A stretch of DNA of 64,000 nt from an uncultured Desulfobulbus sp. (GCF_963665445.1 NZ_OY762276.1:2555501-2619500), one strand, 5' to 3'. Positions 45,708-54,264 are shown, counted from the stretch's first letter. Notes: generated by a model not told the origin, from the sequence alone. A program made the numbers and translations.

Positions 45708-47238
45708 GGTTATTGTCTCCTAAAAGTGCACTGTACTCCTGTAACGACCGCTGTTTGATCGGCGGCAGGGCCTGGCGCAGATGTTCCGCTGCCCGTTCGT
45801 TGCGACACGATTCCAGAGTACGCGGTTTTGCCTTGATTTTGAGAATACGCTCCACCGCTCGGTGGTCGTAGGCGTGATAGCGACAGGCGTGACTGATGGC
45901 ACGATGAATGTCGTCGCAGTGGTAGGCCTCTTTTTGCCGCAGTATGGCCCTGGCGTGGAATCCGCTGTTCTTGGGCTGTTGCTCCGTAAGTCCCCGTAAA
46001 AAAAGTTCGGCATCATCACCCAAGGCAAGAAATTGGTCTCGGACCGGCTCCAGGCCGTAACGAACGGCGCGTGGTCCGTGGATACCGGCTGCATCAAGGG
46101 TAATCACCGCTCCTGCCGGCAATCGTTCGTGGCGAACGATCAGGGTCAGCTCCGGTGAGTAGACATAAATTTCCTGCTCCGTGGCTTTTACGGTCAGGAT
46201 ATCGGTCACATATTCATAAGGAATCGGATAGCGATTGGTCTCGAACTCGAGATATCCTTCAATATTGCAGACACGTAAGGCCACCTCGGAGGCATCATAG
46301 GGACACCGTGGCAACATGGTCAGCGCCTCCTGCTCTTCTTCCAGAAACAACTCCAGCGGGGGCCTGCCCGTCGTGTCATGGATATGCGTGTCCGACCGGT
46401 TTTGCAGCCACCAGCGGGCACATGCTTTCAGATCATCGAGGTCCTGAAACTTTCGGCCACCGAGGAGATTGTTTTCTACATACTGGAAGGGCCTTTCTAT
46501 TTTGCCCTTTGTTTGCGGTCGGTTGGGAAAGCAGGCGATGGGCTTGCACCGGTAATGGGTGATAAACGAGGCAAAAGAGGGATTGAATACCGGCCGGCCG
46601 GCCTCCCAGCGCAGAACAACGGTCTTTTCGTTGTCATACAGACACTGGCGAGGCGAGCCGTTGAAGTGGGAAAAACTATCCAGGTGACGGCGGATCAGGG
46701 TGAAGAGATCCCGGCGTGGGGTGAAATCGATATATTGTCGTCTGGAAAATCCAAGGATATACGAAAAACAATTGACCGTGATCTTGCCTTGACGCTGGAA
46801 TGGTATGGCATAGGGGCTCCAGTCCATTTGCCCCTGCAGACCGGGCTCTGTCTCAAAACGGATCACCGGCGTCTTTTTCGGTGTCGGCCGCAGGCTGCGT
46901 AACCGAGCACGCAAAATACTTATGCCGCCGTCGTAACCGGCGGCGGTAATCTCTTCGTACACGCGTTGACCGGTTATCTTGGGGAAATCCTTGAGCAGCT
47001 CCGTAATCCGGTCGAGAAAGGGCTCGAGTTTGCTTTCGCGCAGTGTCGGTTGTTGTTTTTGCCGGCAAACGGCACCATGACCCGTGTCCCGGGCTGCGGC
47101 ATGTTTGCGCAGGATACGCCGTACCGTATTGCGGCTGATGGAAAAATAACCCGCGAGTTTACGGATGCTCCAACCTTCGCTGTGCATGGTTATCAGCAGT
47201 CGTTCCAACTCTTCTCGGCTATGAACGATGACGGTCAT
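45616..47238 (-). CDS. istA: IS21-family transposase IstA (element B)
   Basis: 540 aa, longer than the element-A copy. N-terminal HTH (WSIRKLAGYFSISRNTVRRIL), DDE core with D in GQMDWSPY, D in LYDNEK and E in KGKIERP, and a beta-rich C-terminal domain. It overlaps the ParB-like gene by 4 nt at its start and istB by 92 nt at its end. The frame is intact. Confidence 0.92.
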   Translation of the reverse strand: MTVIVHSREELERLLITMHSEGWSIRKLAGYFSISRNTVRRILRKHAAARDTGHGAVCRQKQQPTLRESKLEPFLDRITELLKDFPKITGQRVYEEITAAGYDGGISILRARLRSLRPTPKKTPVIRFETEPGLQGQMDWSPYAIPFQRQGKITVNCFSYILGFSRRQYIDFTPRRDLFTLIRRHLDSFSHFNGSPRQCLYDNEKTVVLRWEAGRPVFNPSFASFITHYRCKPIACFPNRPQTKGKIERPFQYVENNLLGGRKFQDLDDLKACARWWLQNRSDTHIHDTTGRPPLELFLEEEQEALTMLPRCPYDASEVALRVCNIEGYLEFETNRYPIPYEYVTDILTVKATEQEIYVYSPELTLIVRHERLPAGAVITLDAAGIHGPRAVRYGLEPVRDQFLALGDDAELFLRGLTEQQPKNSGFHARAILRQKEAYHCDDIHRAISHACRYHAYDHRAVERILKIKAKPRTLESCRNERAAEHLRQALPPIKQRSLQEYSALLGDNNHEAGTDNGEHAADQKQLESSQTRHDSKDSR

Positions 47239-48158
47239 TGTCCGGCCTCTGCATCCGGCACCGCAACTCGGCCGACCTCCTTGACGGTGTGTTCAAGGGT
47301 TCGCACGGCTTCCCCGCAGCAAGCGCGTATAAAGAGCTCTTCTTTCTCCTCAAATTGTTTGATCTCTGTGGTTTGCATGGTGCAGGAAACCGCCAGGCAG
47401 TACCGCTCCATAAGCAGAATTTTGTGATGGATACTCCGAACAGCCGGTGAAAAAAGCCTGCTTGCCGTCGTATCCAAATGGTCTTGATACTGGAGTATTT
47501 CCCACGGCCTTTCCAGAATCGGCCTGTGTTCATATTCCGGCCGGCCCTGTAGTTCTTCAACCAGCCTGCCGGTATCACGGCAACTGAGATGATGGTTGGC
47601 AATCGCTTGAATGAGGAGTTCCTGGTTGCCACGTGGCAACTTGATAAGTTCCCGGCTCATGCTGATCGGCAGCAGACCGAGCTTTATCTGGGCCAACCCC
47701 TCATCGCACAATCGGTCAATCAAGGATATTCGCCGACAAACCCAGCTTTTATGCCGTCCCAGCAACGTGGCGATCTCCACCTGGCTCAAGCTGTCTTCAT
47801 GGAACAGTGAATGCACCACCAGCGCCTCTTCCATATTACTGATTGACTTCCCCACCCAGTTCAGCTGCACCAGCGCCGCCTTGCCGGCACGCAGGGTAAG
47901 CCGCATTACCTGGGCCTTGAGTGACTTCATGCCAAGCCTTCTGGCGCTTCGCAGCCGTTTGAAGCCATCGAGCAGTTGATAATCGTTTTGCTGGGCCTCG
48001 CAGACAACCACCGGCATGATCTGGCCGTAGCGCTCCACAGACTGAAGCATGGCGCTGTCGGCTGCCGGATTGACGATCCGCAGGGGAGCGAATCTTTCTC
48101 CAATTTTATCCAGGGAAAGTTCAAGAATATCAGCGGTGGATATGGGTGAGGTTGACAT
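47235..48158 (-). CDS. ParB/Srx-domain protein carried by IS21-type element
   Basis: 307 aa. The N-terminal half is a ParB-nuclease-like domain (SVERYGQIMPVVVCEAQQND, then LLDGFKRLRSARRLG). A KorB/Noc-like helix-turn-helix follows (SQVEIATLLGRHKSWVCRRI). The C-terminal part is helical. It overlaps istA by 4 nt. Stand-alone ParB domains can bind CTP and clamp DNA; the key GERR-type CTP motif appears only as GFKRLRSA. It is not a plasmid partition gene: no parA is present. Presumably a regulator or target adaptor for the transposase. Confidence 0.8.
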   Translation of the reverse strand: MSTSPISTADILELSLDKIGERFAPLRIVNPAADSAMLQSVERYGQIMPVVVCEAQQNDYQLLDGFKRLRSARRLGMKSLKAQVMRLTLRAGKAALVQLNWVGKSISNMEEALVVHSLFHEDSLSQVEIATLLGRHKSWVCRRISLIDRLCDEGLAQIKLGLLPISMSRELIKLPRGNQELLIQAIANHHLSCRDTGRLVEELQGRPEYEHRPILERPWEILQYQDHLDTTASRLFSPAVRSIHHKILLMERYCLAVSCTMQTTEIKQFEEKEELFIRACCGEAVRTLEHTVKEVGRVAVPDAEAGQ

Positions 48159-48179
48159 GGTGCCTCCTGTGCAAAAAAT

Positions 48180-48370
48180 GATGCCTCTTCATAGCTCATT
48201 ATCTGCGGCACACGCCATCGCCTCTTAGCGGCATCAATGGAGAAGTCGTGATGGAGCTCTTGTATTTTCAGCGTGTTGGATACTTATCACCTCTTGAACG
48301 GCCTTGAAGAGTTGTTGCGAGATATGTTCTATGATTACGAATTGTTGCACCCCCCATCACCTCTTGAATG
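48180..48370 (-). repeat. three or four direct repeats upstream of the ParB-like gene
   Basis: On the minus strand TTCAAGAGGTGAT lies within 48356-48370 and 48286-48300, with weaker copies CTAAGAGGCGAT (48217-48230) and ATGAAGAGGCAT (about 48180-48194). Spacings are 70, 69 and ~36 bp. As in element A, they span the end of the cysteine-rich gene and the leader of the next gene. Confidence 0.6.
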
Positions 48371-48660
48371 AGACAACGGGGAAGTTGGGGAAAAAAAGCG
48401 GGAGGAGGTTTGACCGGAGCGTCTGCAGGCAATGCCTTTTTGCCGCCATAGCTTTGTTTGGTCGCACGCGCCAGCTTTTCGTACAAATAATTCTCCTGAG
48501 CACAGGTGCGATTCTTTCGATTCCATTCAGCGCATTTTTTGGCATGCCATTTTTTCATGCACTCAGGATTACCACAGGTTTTCTGCCGATCCCCGACCCT
48601 TGGATCAGGCGTGAACCATTTTCGACAGATTCGACAAGGACGCTTTTTCAGACGTGGCAT
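48268..48660 (-). CDS. IS21-associated cysteine-rich (zinc-finger-like) protein
   Basis: 130 aa from the ATG at 48660 (GGGAGGGAACA before it). Four cysteines in two pairs (CRICRKWF and CGNPEC) and a Lys/Arg/Trp-rich helical region (CMKKWHAKKCAEWNRKNR) suggest a nucleic-acid-binding zinc fold. Layout matches the first gene of element A despite little identity. The C-terminal part overlaps the direct repeats. Role unknown; its conserved place as first gene of both elements argues for a function in transposition. Confidence 0.65.
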   Translation of the reverse strand: MPRLKKRPCRICRKWFTPDPRVGDRQKTCGNPECMKKWHAKKCAEWNRKNRTCAQENYLYEKLARATKQSYGGKKALPADAPVKPPPAFFPQLPRCLIQEVMGGATIRNHRTYLATTLQGRSRGDKYPTR

Positions 48661-48835
48661 TGTTCCCTCCCGGCATTGGAGATGAAACAATACTTAAGAA
48701 GAAAAGGAACAAACGAAGAATAAAGCAAAAAGTGGGGTTTTAAATCGGTGGATTCTCAGACGGAAACACCGGTATGGTGGGTCAGTTTTTCGTCGGCGGG
48801 TGGGTTCGTTTCAGATCGGCGGTGACACAAAAGAA

Positions 48836-49409
48836 ATCACTTCAGTACGAAAAGAGCCCCCCTCTCCTGTTGAACAGTTGCCTCTCTTCTTAGCAATCCA
48901 ATCTTCTAACTATTTATCAGATAACGACTTATTCTTGTTTGTCGGCACTAATCGTAGTGTCCAGGGCCAAAGGCAAAAAAATCAACCCACTTGGTCGCAA
49001 GCGTTACAGCCAAATTTTTCGAGTTTGTACCCTCCTCAACCGTGCCCCTATTATGCCGGAAGTATTTTCAAATTTATCCATTGAATTTCAACAATATAAG
49101 AGCATAACTCTGCGCGATTTTGCCGGTTCCATTGCCGGTTTTCCATTGAAGCATTTTGGGGCCACAAAAAATCGCCATCCCCTTTGTTGCTACTTTCTCG
49201 TCGCAGTTATCCGCTCTTGTAAATGTTTAGCAGATAACTTCAAGCTCATATTTTGCTTGATTATGCTTTAATTTTATCGTACTTTAAAACCGCAAAAATC
49301 AAACAACATGCTTTTTGAAATTAAAACTGTGGAACTCAATACGATCTTCCAGTTTGAGAACGAATAGCATGCACCCGTGAACTAGTTCCGTACGATAAAA
49401 TAAAGCGTC
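48836..49409. other. gene-free stretch with an inverted repeat
   Basis: No supported gene. GCTTTAATTTTATCGTAC (49265-49282) is inverted at 49390-49406 as GTACGATAAAATAAAGC, the second copy ending 4 bp before the excisionase-like ATG. This may be an operator or attachment-related site of the mobilizable element. Confidence 0.5.
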
Positions 49410-49637
49410 ATGAGTATTTTGAATCAAAAATATATTACGTACGCCGAGGCTCAAGAAATATATAGCGTTGGCAGATCCAGACTGCAGCGCCTTGTTGTCA
49501 CAGGTGTCATTGAGGCCTACCGGCCAGGCAAAGAAACCCTGCTGGATTCTGCAAGCCTACACATCTGGTTTCAATCAACTAAAGTCAAACCTATCGTAAG
49601 ACGTGGGCGCCCGAGAAGGAATGTTCCACGCAAATAA
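49410..49637 (+). CDS. excisionase-like helix-turn-helix protein
   Basis: 75 aa. YITYAEAQEIYSVGRSRLQR and VVTGVIEAYRPGKETLLD have the MerR/HTH_17 pattern of AlpA/Xis-type proteins; the tail is very basic (VRRGRPRRNVPRK). Such proteins direct excision or regulate integrating elements. It sits at the edge of a mobilization module, but no integrase is present in the window. Ribosome site weak. Confidence 0.65.
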   Translation: MSILNQKYITYAEAQEIYSVGRSRLQRLVVTGVIEAYRPGKETLLDSASLHIWFQSTKVKPIVRRGRPRRNVPRK

Positions 49638-49672
49638 CATCCGAAAAATGACACCATAAGATCGCGAACATT

Positions 49673-49705
49673 AAAAAAAGTGCCGAACTACCTAGGCTCC
49701 GGCAC
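49673..49705 (-). terminator. rho-independent terminator, minus strand
   Basis: GTGCCG (49680-49685) pairs with CGGCAC (49700-49705). On the minus strand the hairpin is followed by seven U (49679-49673). It would end transcripts from the CI-like gene at 50253-50771. Confidence 0.65.
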
Positions 49706-50252
49706 CACAGTAACCTAGCAAAATTTACTCTATTCCCTGGTCACCACTATTCATCTGGTGATATTGGCTGGCCCCTCAATCATTGCCCACGTTTTGAGCA
49801 TACTGTGCAAATCTGCGGCAGTGCCCCACGCTCTCAGTAGTTCAATCCCAAAAGACACTCTCAGCTCTCCGATAAGCTTCTCTCCCCTAATCGCATCATT
49901 AACGATGCGATTAGATCATGCAAACGTATCAATGAATCTAGCAACAGCCCACAGGCCCATAGAAGAGGATGGCAAAGACGACCGGACAGATGGGCTTGTA
50001 GCCATGTGTAGTAATTCAGACGTGCACAGGCAGCCAACGTTTGCGCACATGGCTTTTGGAAATGTGATTACCATCGAACTTCAGCTTGAAGGATTTGATT
50101 CGTGAGATCTCTCACATTCGTTCGGGATGACATCGATGTTGGGACTCCACCGAGGGTGTGCCGCCCCATTCGGATGTCATATCGACCACCGGGAAAGATC
50201 TCATCTTTCAAGCTGAGCTTTGGTGGTAATCATATTTGGAAAAGCCACATCA
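49706..50252. other. region with a large imperfect palindrome
   Basis: No gene I can support on either strand. About 50060-50140 and 50160-50237 are imperfect inverted copies: AAATGTGATTACCA...CAGCTTGAA...GAGATCT on one side and AAATATGATTACCA...CAGCTTGAA...GAGATCT on the other, with ATGACATC near the centre of both arms. A transcript could fold into a long hairpin. Confidence 0.5.
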
Positions 50253-50771
50253 TTACCTCCCCTTTACGCGCCGCTGACCTGCCTTTTGCCTGTCAAACTT
50301 GAACAACTTCCCCTTTTCCTTCCTTCTTTGCCACGCTTCCATTTCCCCAAATCGTGAAGGAAATTCCTGAATAAATTCGATTGCCGTCTTGGGACTCCGG
50401 CCATTCGCTTCAGCCAGCCACTGTTTAACCATTACAAAGAACTCGTCCATAAGATGTTCGTATCCAAGTGCATCAGAGGCTTGTTCACGAGAAACAGCAC
50501 AGCCTTCTTGCTGGGATACAGGTGATCCGTTTTTAAAAAGCGGGATAACCTTACCTGCATGACCACCAGTTTGATTATGAAGCGCTTCCCTGGTTACCCC
50601 AAACTGCTCGAAAATGATCACATACCAGGACTCAGGGATTCTGTTTTTCCTTTTGGCGTCAGAAATAGCCTGCGGTGAAATCCCGAGTTTTCCAGCCACC
50701 TCTTTTTGGCTCCCTCCTCCAGCTATATATTTAATCTTTTTGAATAATTGATCAAAACCATCCCGCTCCAT
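50253..50771 (-). CDS. CI-like repressor of the mobilizable element
   Basis: 172 aa from the ATG at 50771 (GGAG upstream). The N-terminal phage-CI type HTH reads KEVAGKLGISPQAISDAKRK, then IPESWYVIIFEQFGVTREAL as in Bac_CI_repr proteins. The C-terminus is helical and basic, with no peptidase motif. It diverges from a small Cro-like gene 55 bp away. Expected to keep the transfer module silent. Confidence 0.82.
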   Translation of the reverse strand: MERDGFDQLFKKIKYIAGGGSQKEVAGKLGISPQAISDAKRKNRIPESWYVIIFEQFGVTREALHNQTGGHAGKVIPLFKNGSPVSQQEGCAVSREQASDALGYEHLMDEFFVMVKQWLAEANGRSPKTAIEFIQEFPSRFGEMEAWQRRKEKGKLFKFDRQKAGQRRVKGR

Positions 50772-50826
50772 TATTTTCTCCAAACTTATGCTTGATAGGG
50801 CGTTGCAATTCGATTAAAAATCAAAT

Positions 50827-51030
50827 ATGGGTAAAGCCGACACAAGCAAAATAAAGCAATTGTTGAAACAATACAACACAAAGCAGAAGGATATTGCCGC
50901 TTTCCTGGGTGTATCTGCTCAGTTTGTTAATCAGGTAATCAACGGGAAAAGATCTACAACCAGAGTCATGAAGGCCATTGCATTCTTTACAAACAAGCAG
51001 ATAGCGGAACTCTGGATAGACGAGGACTAA
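50827..51030 (+). CDS. Cro-like HTH protein
   Basis: 67 aa. KQKDIAAFLGVSAQFVNQVI is a canonical helix-turn-helix, with FFTNKQIAELWIDED at the end. Divergent from the CI-like repressor, the typical switch arrangement. No strong ribosome site is seen. Confidence 0.8.
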   Translation: MGKADTSKIKQLLKQYNTKQKDIAAFLGVSAQFVNQVINGKRSTTRVMKAIAFFTNKQIAELWIDED

Positions 51031-51331
51031 CTCGCTATATTCATTAATAAATTTCAGAAAGGTGAAATTTAAAACCGGGGTATCCTAGCAAACTTTCACA
51101 AAAACTTGCAAAGGAATTTAATTCGGCATCCTTTTGGAATCTCGATAAATTTGCAGGAGAAGCATCCTACATTACCCCAAAACCATACCACCCCAACCGG
51201 TTCACGGCATATACCTCGTTGCAGGAGGTGAACATTGTGGCACACATTTTTTTCAACTGCCTGATGACAGCTGATGGCTTAATCAAGAAAACTTCCTATG
51301 ACCAACTTCGACGAAACAAATTTATTCGATA
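51031..51331. other. short region without a clear gene
   Basis: One frame (about 51068-51333, plus) is open and ends YDQLRRNKFIRY, but has no start codon early in the frame. A GTG at 51237, after GGAGG with 7-nt spacing, would give only ~32 residues. It may be a remnant. Confidence 0.3.
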
Positions 51332-51616
51332 CTAAATGATATCGTCCATGTGGGGGTTTTTGTCATGATGAACTGCTGTGCCATTCTCGGCAGATGTTTT
51401 CCTGTTACCGGTATTTACCGATCCTTCTTTCGACCCTGATTTTTTCACTGGCTTCAAATTTCTATAAAAAGCCTGATAGCTCATTGTGATTTTGCCCTTT
51501 TCTTTCAAATCTTCATAGGCAAGCTTGATGCTGTATCCGGCAGCTAATAATTTTTCTACTTCCTGGCGAACAGCGAAAAACTCGATCCGGGCTACCCCTT
51601 TTTTCAATCGTTCCAT
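51332..51616 (-). CDS. traK: TraK-family oriT-binding protein
   Basis: 94 aa. RIEFFAVRQEVEKLLAAGYS and LAYEDLKEKGKITMSYQAFYRNL follow the IncP TraK pattern. It is transcribed leftward away from oriT, exactly as in RP4. TraK wraps DNA next to oriT and aids relaxosome assembly. Confidence 0.85.
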   Translation of the reverse strand: MERLKKGVARIEFFAVRQEVEKLLAAGYSIKLAYEDLKEKGKITMSYQAFYRNLKPVKKSGSKEGSVNTGNRKTSAENGTAVHHDKNPHMDDII

Positions 51617-51761
51617 AATAGAAAATAATAAAATAAGATAAAATTTAATCTAAAATCGAAAATGATAATAGAACATGAGGGAAAATCATGCAAATTGCAC
51701 GAATTTTCTTGGTTCTCTACGGAATTGTGTCTTCCTCTCTGATTTTTTATCTGGAGTGAAA

Positions 51762-51845
51762 GGCAGGATAGGTGAGGTAGCGCTACCGCGCACCTCACAA
51801 CCCTGCCCCATCCGGGGAAGGCTTATTCGCTTTCAGCTCAACGCA
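51762..51845. other. oriT: IncP-like origin of transfer
   Basis: GGCAGGATAGGTGAGGTAGC (51762-51781) is nearly identical to the RP4 nic region. On the minus strand TATCCTG/CC places the nick between 51764 and 51763. An inverted repeat GTGAGGT/ACCTCAC (about 51772-51799) is the expected TraJ site, and CTTATTCGC...GCTCAACG further right also resembles RP4. It lies between traK and traJ as in RP4. Confidence 0.85.
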
Positions 51846-51861
51846 ACTGCCCCTTAACATT

Positions 51862-52239
51862 ATGCCCAGCACGAAAAAACGGATCACCACCTATCTCACC
51901 GACGAAGAGTACCGTGCCATGAGCCGGGCAGCAGCTCAGGCAGGCCTGTCGCTTTCCAAATACGTCAAACGGGTATGCTTGGGGCATTCCGTCACCAGCA
52001 CTGTCGATTACCAAGCGTTTCTCGCACTGACCAAAGCCAACGCGGACCTTGGTCGACTGGGTGGCCTTTTCAAAATGTCGTTATCGGAGGGTACTGCCGG
52101 CAGTCATTCACCGGAGATTCGCAGTATCCTGAAGTCGATTGAGCGATCAAAGGAAAATATGGTGAAACGCTTCAATGCCCTGATTGAGGGATTGTCCACA
52201 AAACGATCAAGAAAACATCCAGATGAAAATACTCCTTAA
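51862..52239 (+). CDS. traJ: TraJ-like relaxosome protein
   Basis: 125 aa. An N-terminal ribbon-helix-helix (RITTYLTDEEYRAMSRAAAQ) is followed by LSLSKYVKRVCLG and a helical tail with LTKANADLGRLGGLFKMSL, the MobC/TraJ pattern. It should bind the inverted repeat in oriT and recruit TraI. Starts 17 bp after the oriT region and overlaps the next small gene. Confidence 0.85.
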   Translation: MPSTKKRITTYLTDEEYRAMSRAAAQAGLSLSKYVKRVCLGHSVTSTVDYQAFLALTKANADLGRLGGLFKMSLSEGTAGSHSPEIRSILKSIERSKENMVKRFNALIEGLSTKRSRKHPDENTP

Positions 52240-52480
52240 TTTTCTTCAGTTCGCAGGCGCAGGGATCATTTGCACTTTGTTGGCAATATCGTGGCAAACG
52301 TGCGGTTTTCATGGCCTGGGCAAAGCAATGATGGTCTTGGCCACCGTGGCAGCCTCGATCTGGGCGATGATGTTGATTGGACGCGGGATGTGCTGGCTGG
52401 CACTTATCCTGGTGATAGGGATCATCGTCTTGCTTGAAACGCTCTGTATAAAACTCAAGCAGTTGGTGCTGGGGTCATGA
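52223..52480 (+). CDS. small membrane protein of the transfer module
   Basis: 85 aa from the ATG at 52223. Two or three hydrophobic segments: LLNFLQFAGAGIICTLLAIS, MMVLATVAASIWAMMLIG, LALILVIGIIVLLETL. It overlaps traJ by 17 nt and traI by 4 nt. Small membrane proteins sit at the same place in other MobP modules; the function is unknown. Confidence 0.75.
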   Translation: MKILLNFLQFAGAGIICTLLAISWQTCGFHGLGKAMMVLATVAASIWAMMLIGRGMCWLALILVIGIIVLLETLCIKLKQLVLGS

Positions 52481-54264
52481 TTGCCAAACGCATCAACATC
52501 GAAAAAGGCAACGATAACTCCATTCGCCTTGGTCGATATATTGCCGACGCCAGCCATGCAGGTGAAAAATTACTGTTTGCCTGGCATGCAGGATGCCAGT
52601 CGGAAACCTTTGAGGCCGCTCTATTTGAAATTGAGGCAACACAAGGCCTCAACCAAAGATGCCAGGGGAGCAAAACCTACCATTTGATGGTGAGCTTTCG
52701 TCCTGAAGACGAACCATTCTTGAGCAAAGAGAACATTACACATATCGAGAAGGCTTTTGCAGAAGCCCTGGGTTTTAGCGATCACCAGCGGGTATGTGGC
52801 GTCCACAAAAATACCAACAACCTGCATATGCATATTGCCTATAACATGATCCACCCTGAACGATTTACCAAGCACGAACCATTTCGCGATTTTTTTCGGT
52901 TGTCGGAAGTATGCCGGGAGATGGAAAGCCGATACAACCTGGTAGTCGACAATGGGATTACTTGCGAACAGGAAAAACAGCCAAGAATCAATCAACGTGC
53001 TGCCAGTATGGAGGCACATACCGGCGAGAAATCATTTCAATCATTTGCCATCGACCATAAAGATGCAATCGGCCGGGCTTTGACCGATGCAAAAAGCTGG
53101 GACGAGGCCCATGCTTCCCTGGCCAAGCTTGGGATTAAAATTGTTCCAAGAGGTAATGGACTGACAATCGCCAGCATTGACGGTCGTGGTGCCATCAAGG
53201 CCAGCGCCCTTGGCCGTGATTTTTCCAAAAACCGCCTCACCCAACGATTAGGGGAATATGCTCCGCCAAAGCAGACTGCTCCACAAATGGAAAAGTATCA
53301 ACGAGAGCCAATCCAACCGAAGACACCGGCGCGAGAGGCATTGTTTCATCAGTATACATGCCTCAACGAGGAGCGGCAGTTGCACCTCCGAGCATCTCAG
53401 CAGCAATATTACTTTGAAAAAAAACGAGCTATTTCCTTGTTCAGTCAACAGATTCAGACCCTTGAAACGCGTATCCTCCCCCGCAAAACGAAAAGAAAGC
53501 TGAGGCAGATGCTTTATGTTGAGAGGCAATCAACCCTGGCGGGACTTCAGGAATCTCATGAAGGAAAAACTCGAAGGATTCGCGAGCGTACTCCATTCAA
53601 TAACTGGAATGGCTATCTGAAGTGGAAGGCAGATCAAGGAGACGAAACCGCTCTGAATATTCTCCGGTCAAAGAATCAGAATGCGACTATCGAAAATACC
53701 GACGGGAAGATAGCCAAAGATCCCACAGAGGCTCTCGATAAATCCAAAGCCTCAATGGCTCAAAGTGAAAAGAAAATAGCGGCCGCTGGCATTACCGGGA
53801 AGCATCGCTCAAGATTGTTGGCTGTAACAAGGATGGAGCTTTTAAAAGCTCAGGAAGAAATTGATCAGCAAACCGAAACAGGCCAACCACCGATTTTTTC
53901 AGGCACGAACCACACTATCGACAACAATGGCGTGGTGATTTTTTCCTTACCGAACGGCGGCACTATCCGCGACACCGGCAGCAAACTCTATTTTTCCTGC
54001 GATGAAGCCACGGAACGTGCGGCTGTTCTGTATGGCCTGGCACGGTTTGGCAAAAATATTCAGTTGAGAGGAAACAGCATTGAACGAAAAGACCATAAAC
54101 GAACCGCCCTCCCCCGATCAGGAGCTCACCAGCCTCACATTGCTCGCGCTCAACAAAACCATCCACACCGTGTGCGCCAGTTGTCCGAACTCGATGTGGT
54201 TCGGCTCGGCAAAAAATCAAAAATGCTTCTGCAGGATAATGCACGCCGTGACCTGGAGCGCTGA
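52477..54264 (+). CDS. traI: MobP relaxase TraI with LPD7 domain
   Basis: 595 aa. The relaxase core has the likely catalytic Tyr in RLGRYIAD near residue 21, KTYHLMVSFRP and the histidine triad HKNTNNLHMHIAYNMI, all aligned with RP4 TraI. EKSFQSFAIDHKDAIGRAL and the RGNGLTI...KASALGRDFSK segment also match. The C-terminal part contains an LPD7-type domain (VVIFSLPNGGTIRDTGSKLY). It nicks oriT at 51764/51763 and leads the strand into a recipient using a helper's type IV system; no coupling protein or mating-pore genes are in the window. The element is therefore mobilizable rather than self-transmissible, as far as seen. Confidence 0.92.
   Translation: MIAKRINIEKGNDNSIRLGRYIADASHAGEKLLFAWHAGCQSETFEAALFEIEATQGLNQRCQGSKTYHLMVSFRPEDEPFLSKENITHIEKAFAEALGFSDHQRVCGVHKNTNNLHMHIAYNMIHPERFTKHEPFRDFFRLSEVCREMESRYNLVVDNGITCEQEKQPRINQRAASMEAHTGEKSFQSFAIDHKDAIGRALTDAKSWDEAHASLAKLGIKIVPRGNGLTIASIDGRGAIKASALGRDFSKNRLTQRLGEYAPPKQTAPQMEKYQREPIQPKTPAREALFHQYTCLNEERQLHLRASQQQYYFEKKRAISLFSQQIQTLETRILPRKTKRKLRQMLYVERQSTLAGLQESHEGKTRRIRERTPFNNWNGYLKWKADQGDETALNILRSKNQNATIENTDGKIAKDPTEALDKSKASMAQSEKKIAAAGITGKHRSRLLAVTRMELLKAQEEIDQQTETGQPPIFSGTNHTIDNNGVVIFSLPNGGTIRDTGSKLYFSCDEATERAAVLYGLARFGKNIQLRGNSIERKDHKRTALPRSGAHQPHIARAQQNHPHRVRQLSELDVVRLGKKSKMLLQDNARRDLER

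Larger units (their letters stand above)
44641..48827 (-). mobile_element. IS21-type element B with two accessory genes and 8-bp target duplication
   Basis: Ends match as inverted repeats for about 30 bp: TGTCACCAGCGATCTAAAAT from 44641 and, on the other strand, TGTCACCGCCGATCTGAAAC from 48827, both then reading GAACCCA. Subterminal GACCCACC words recur on both sides. The direct repeat CAAAAGAA at 44633-44640 and 48828-48835 is a perfect 8-bp target duplication. Genes, all leftward: cysteine-rich protein, ParB-like protein, istA, istB. All look intact, and the clean duplication suggests recent insertion. Confidence 0.9.

Noticed and set aside
47235-48158. Plasmid partition locus
   Set aside because: ParB-like gene has no parA partner and lies inside clear IS21 ends, overlapping istA.
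49758-50105. A 115-codon plus-strand frame
   Set aside because: No homology recognised, no ribosome site, and its 3' end lies in the large palindrome.
51068-51333. A possible gene upstream of traK on the plus strand
   Set aside because: Open frame reads protein-like but lacks an early start codon; the only well-placed start (GTG 51237) gives about 32 residues.
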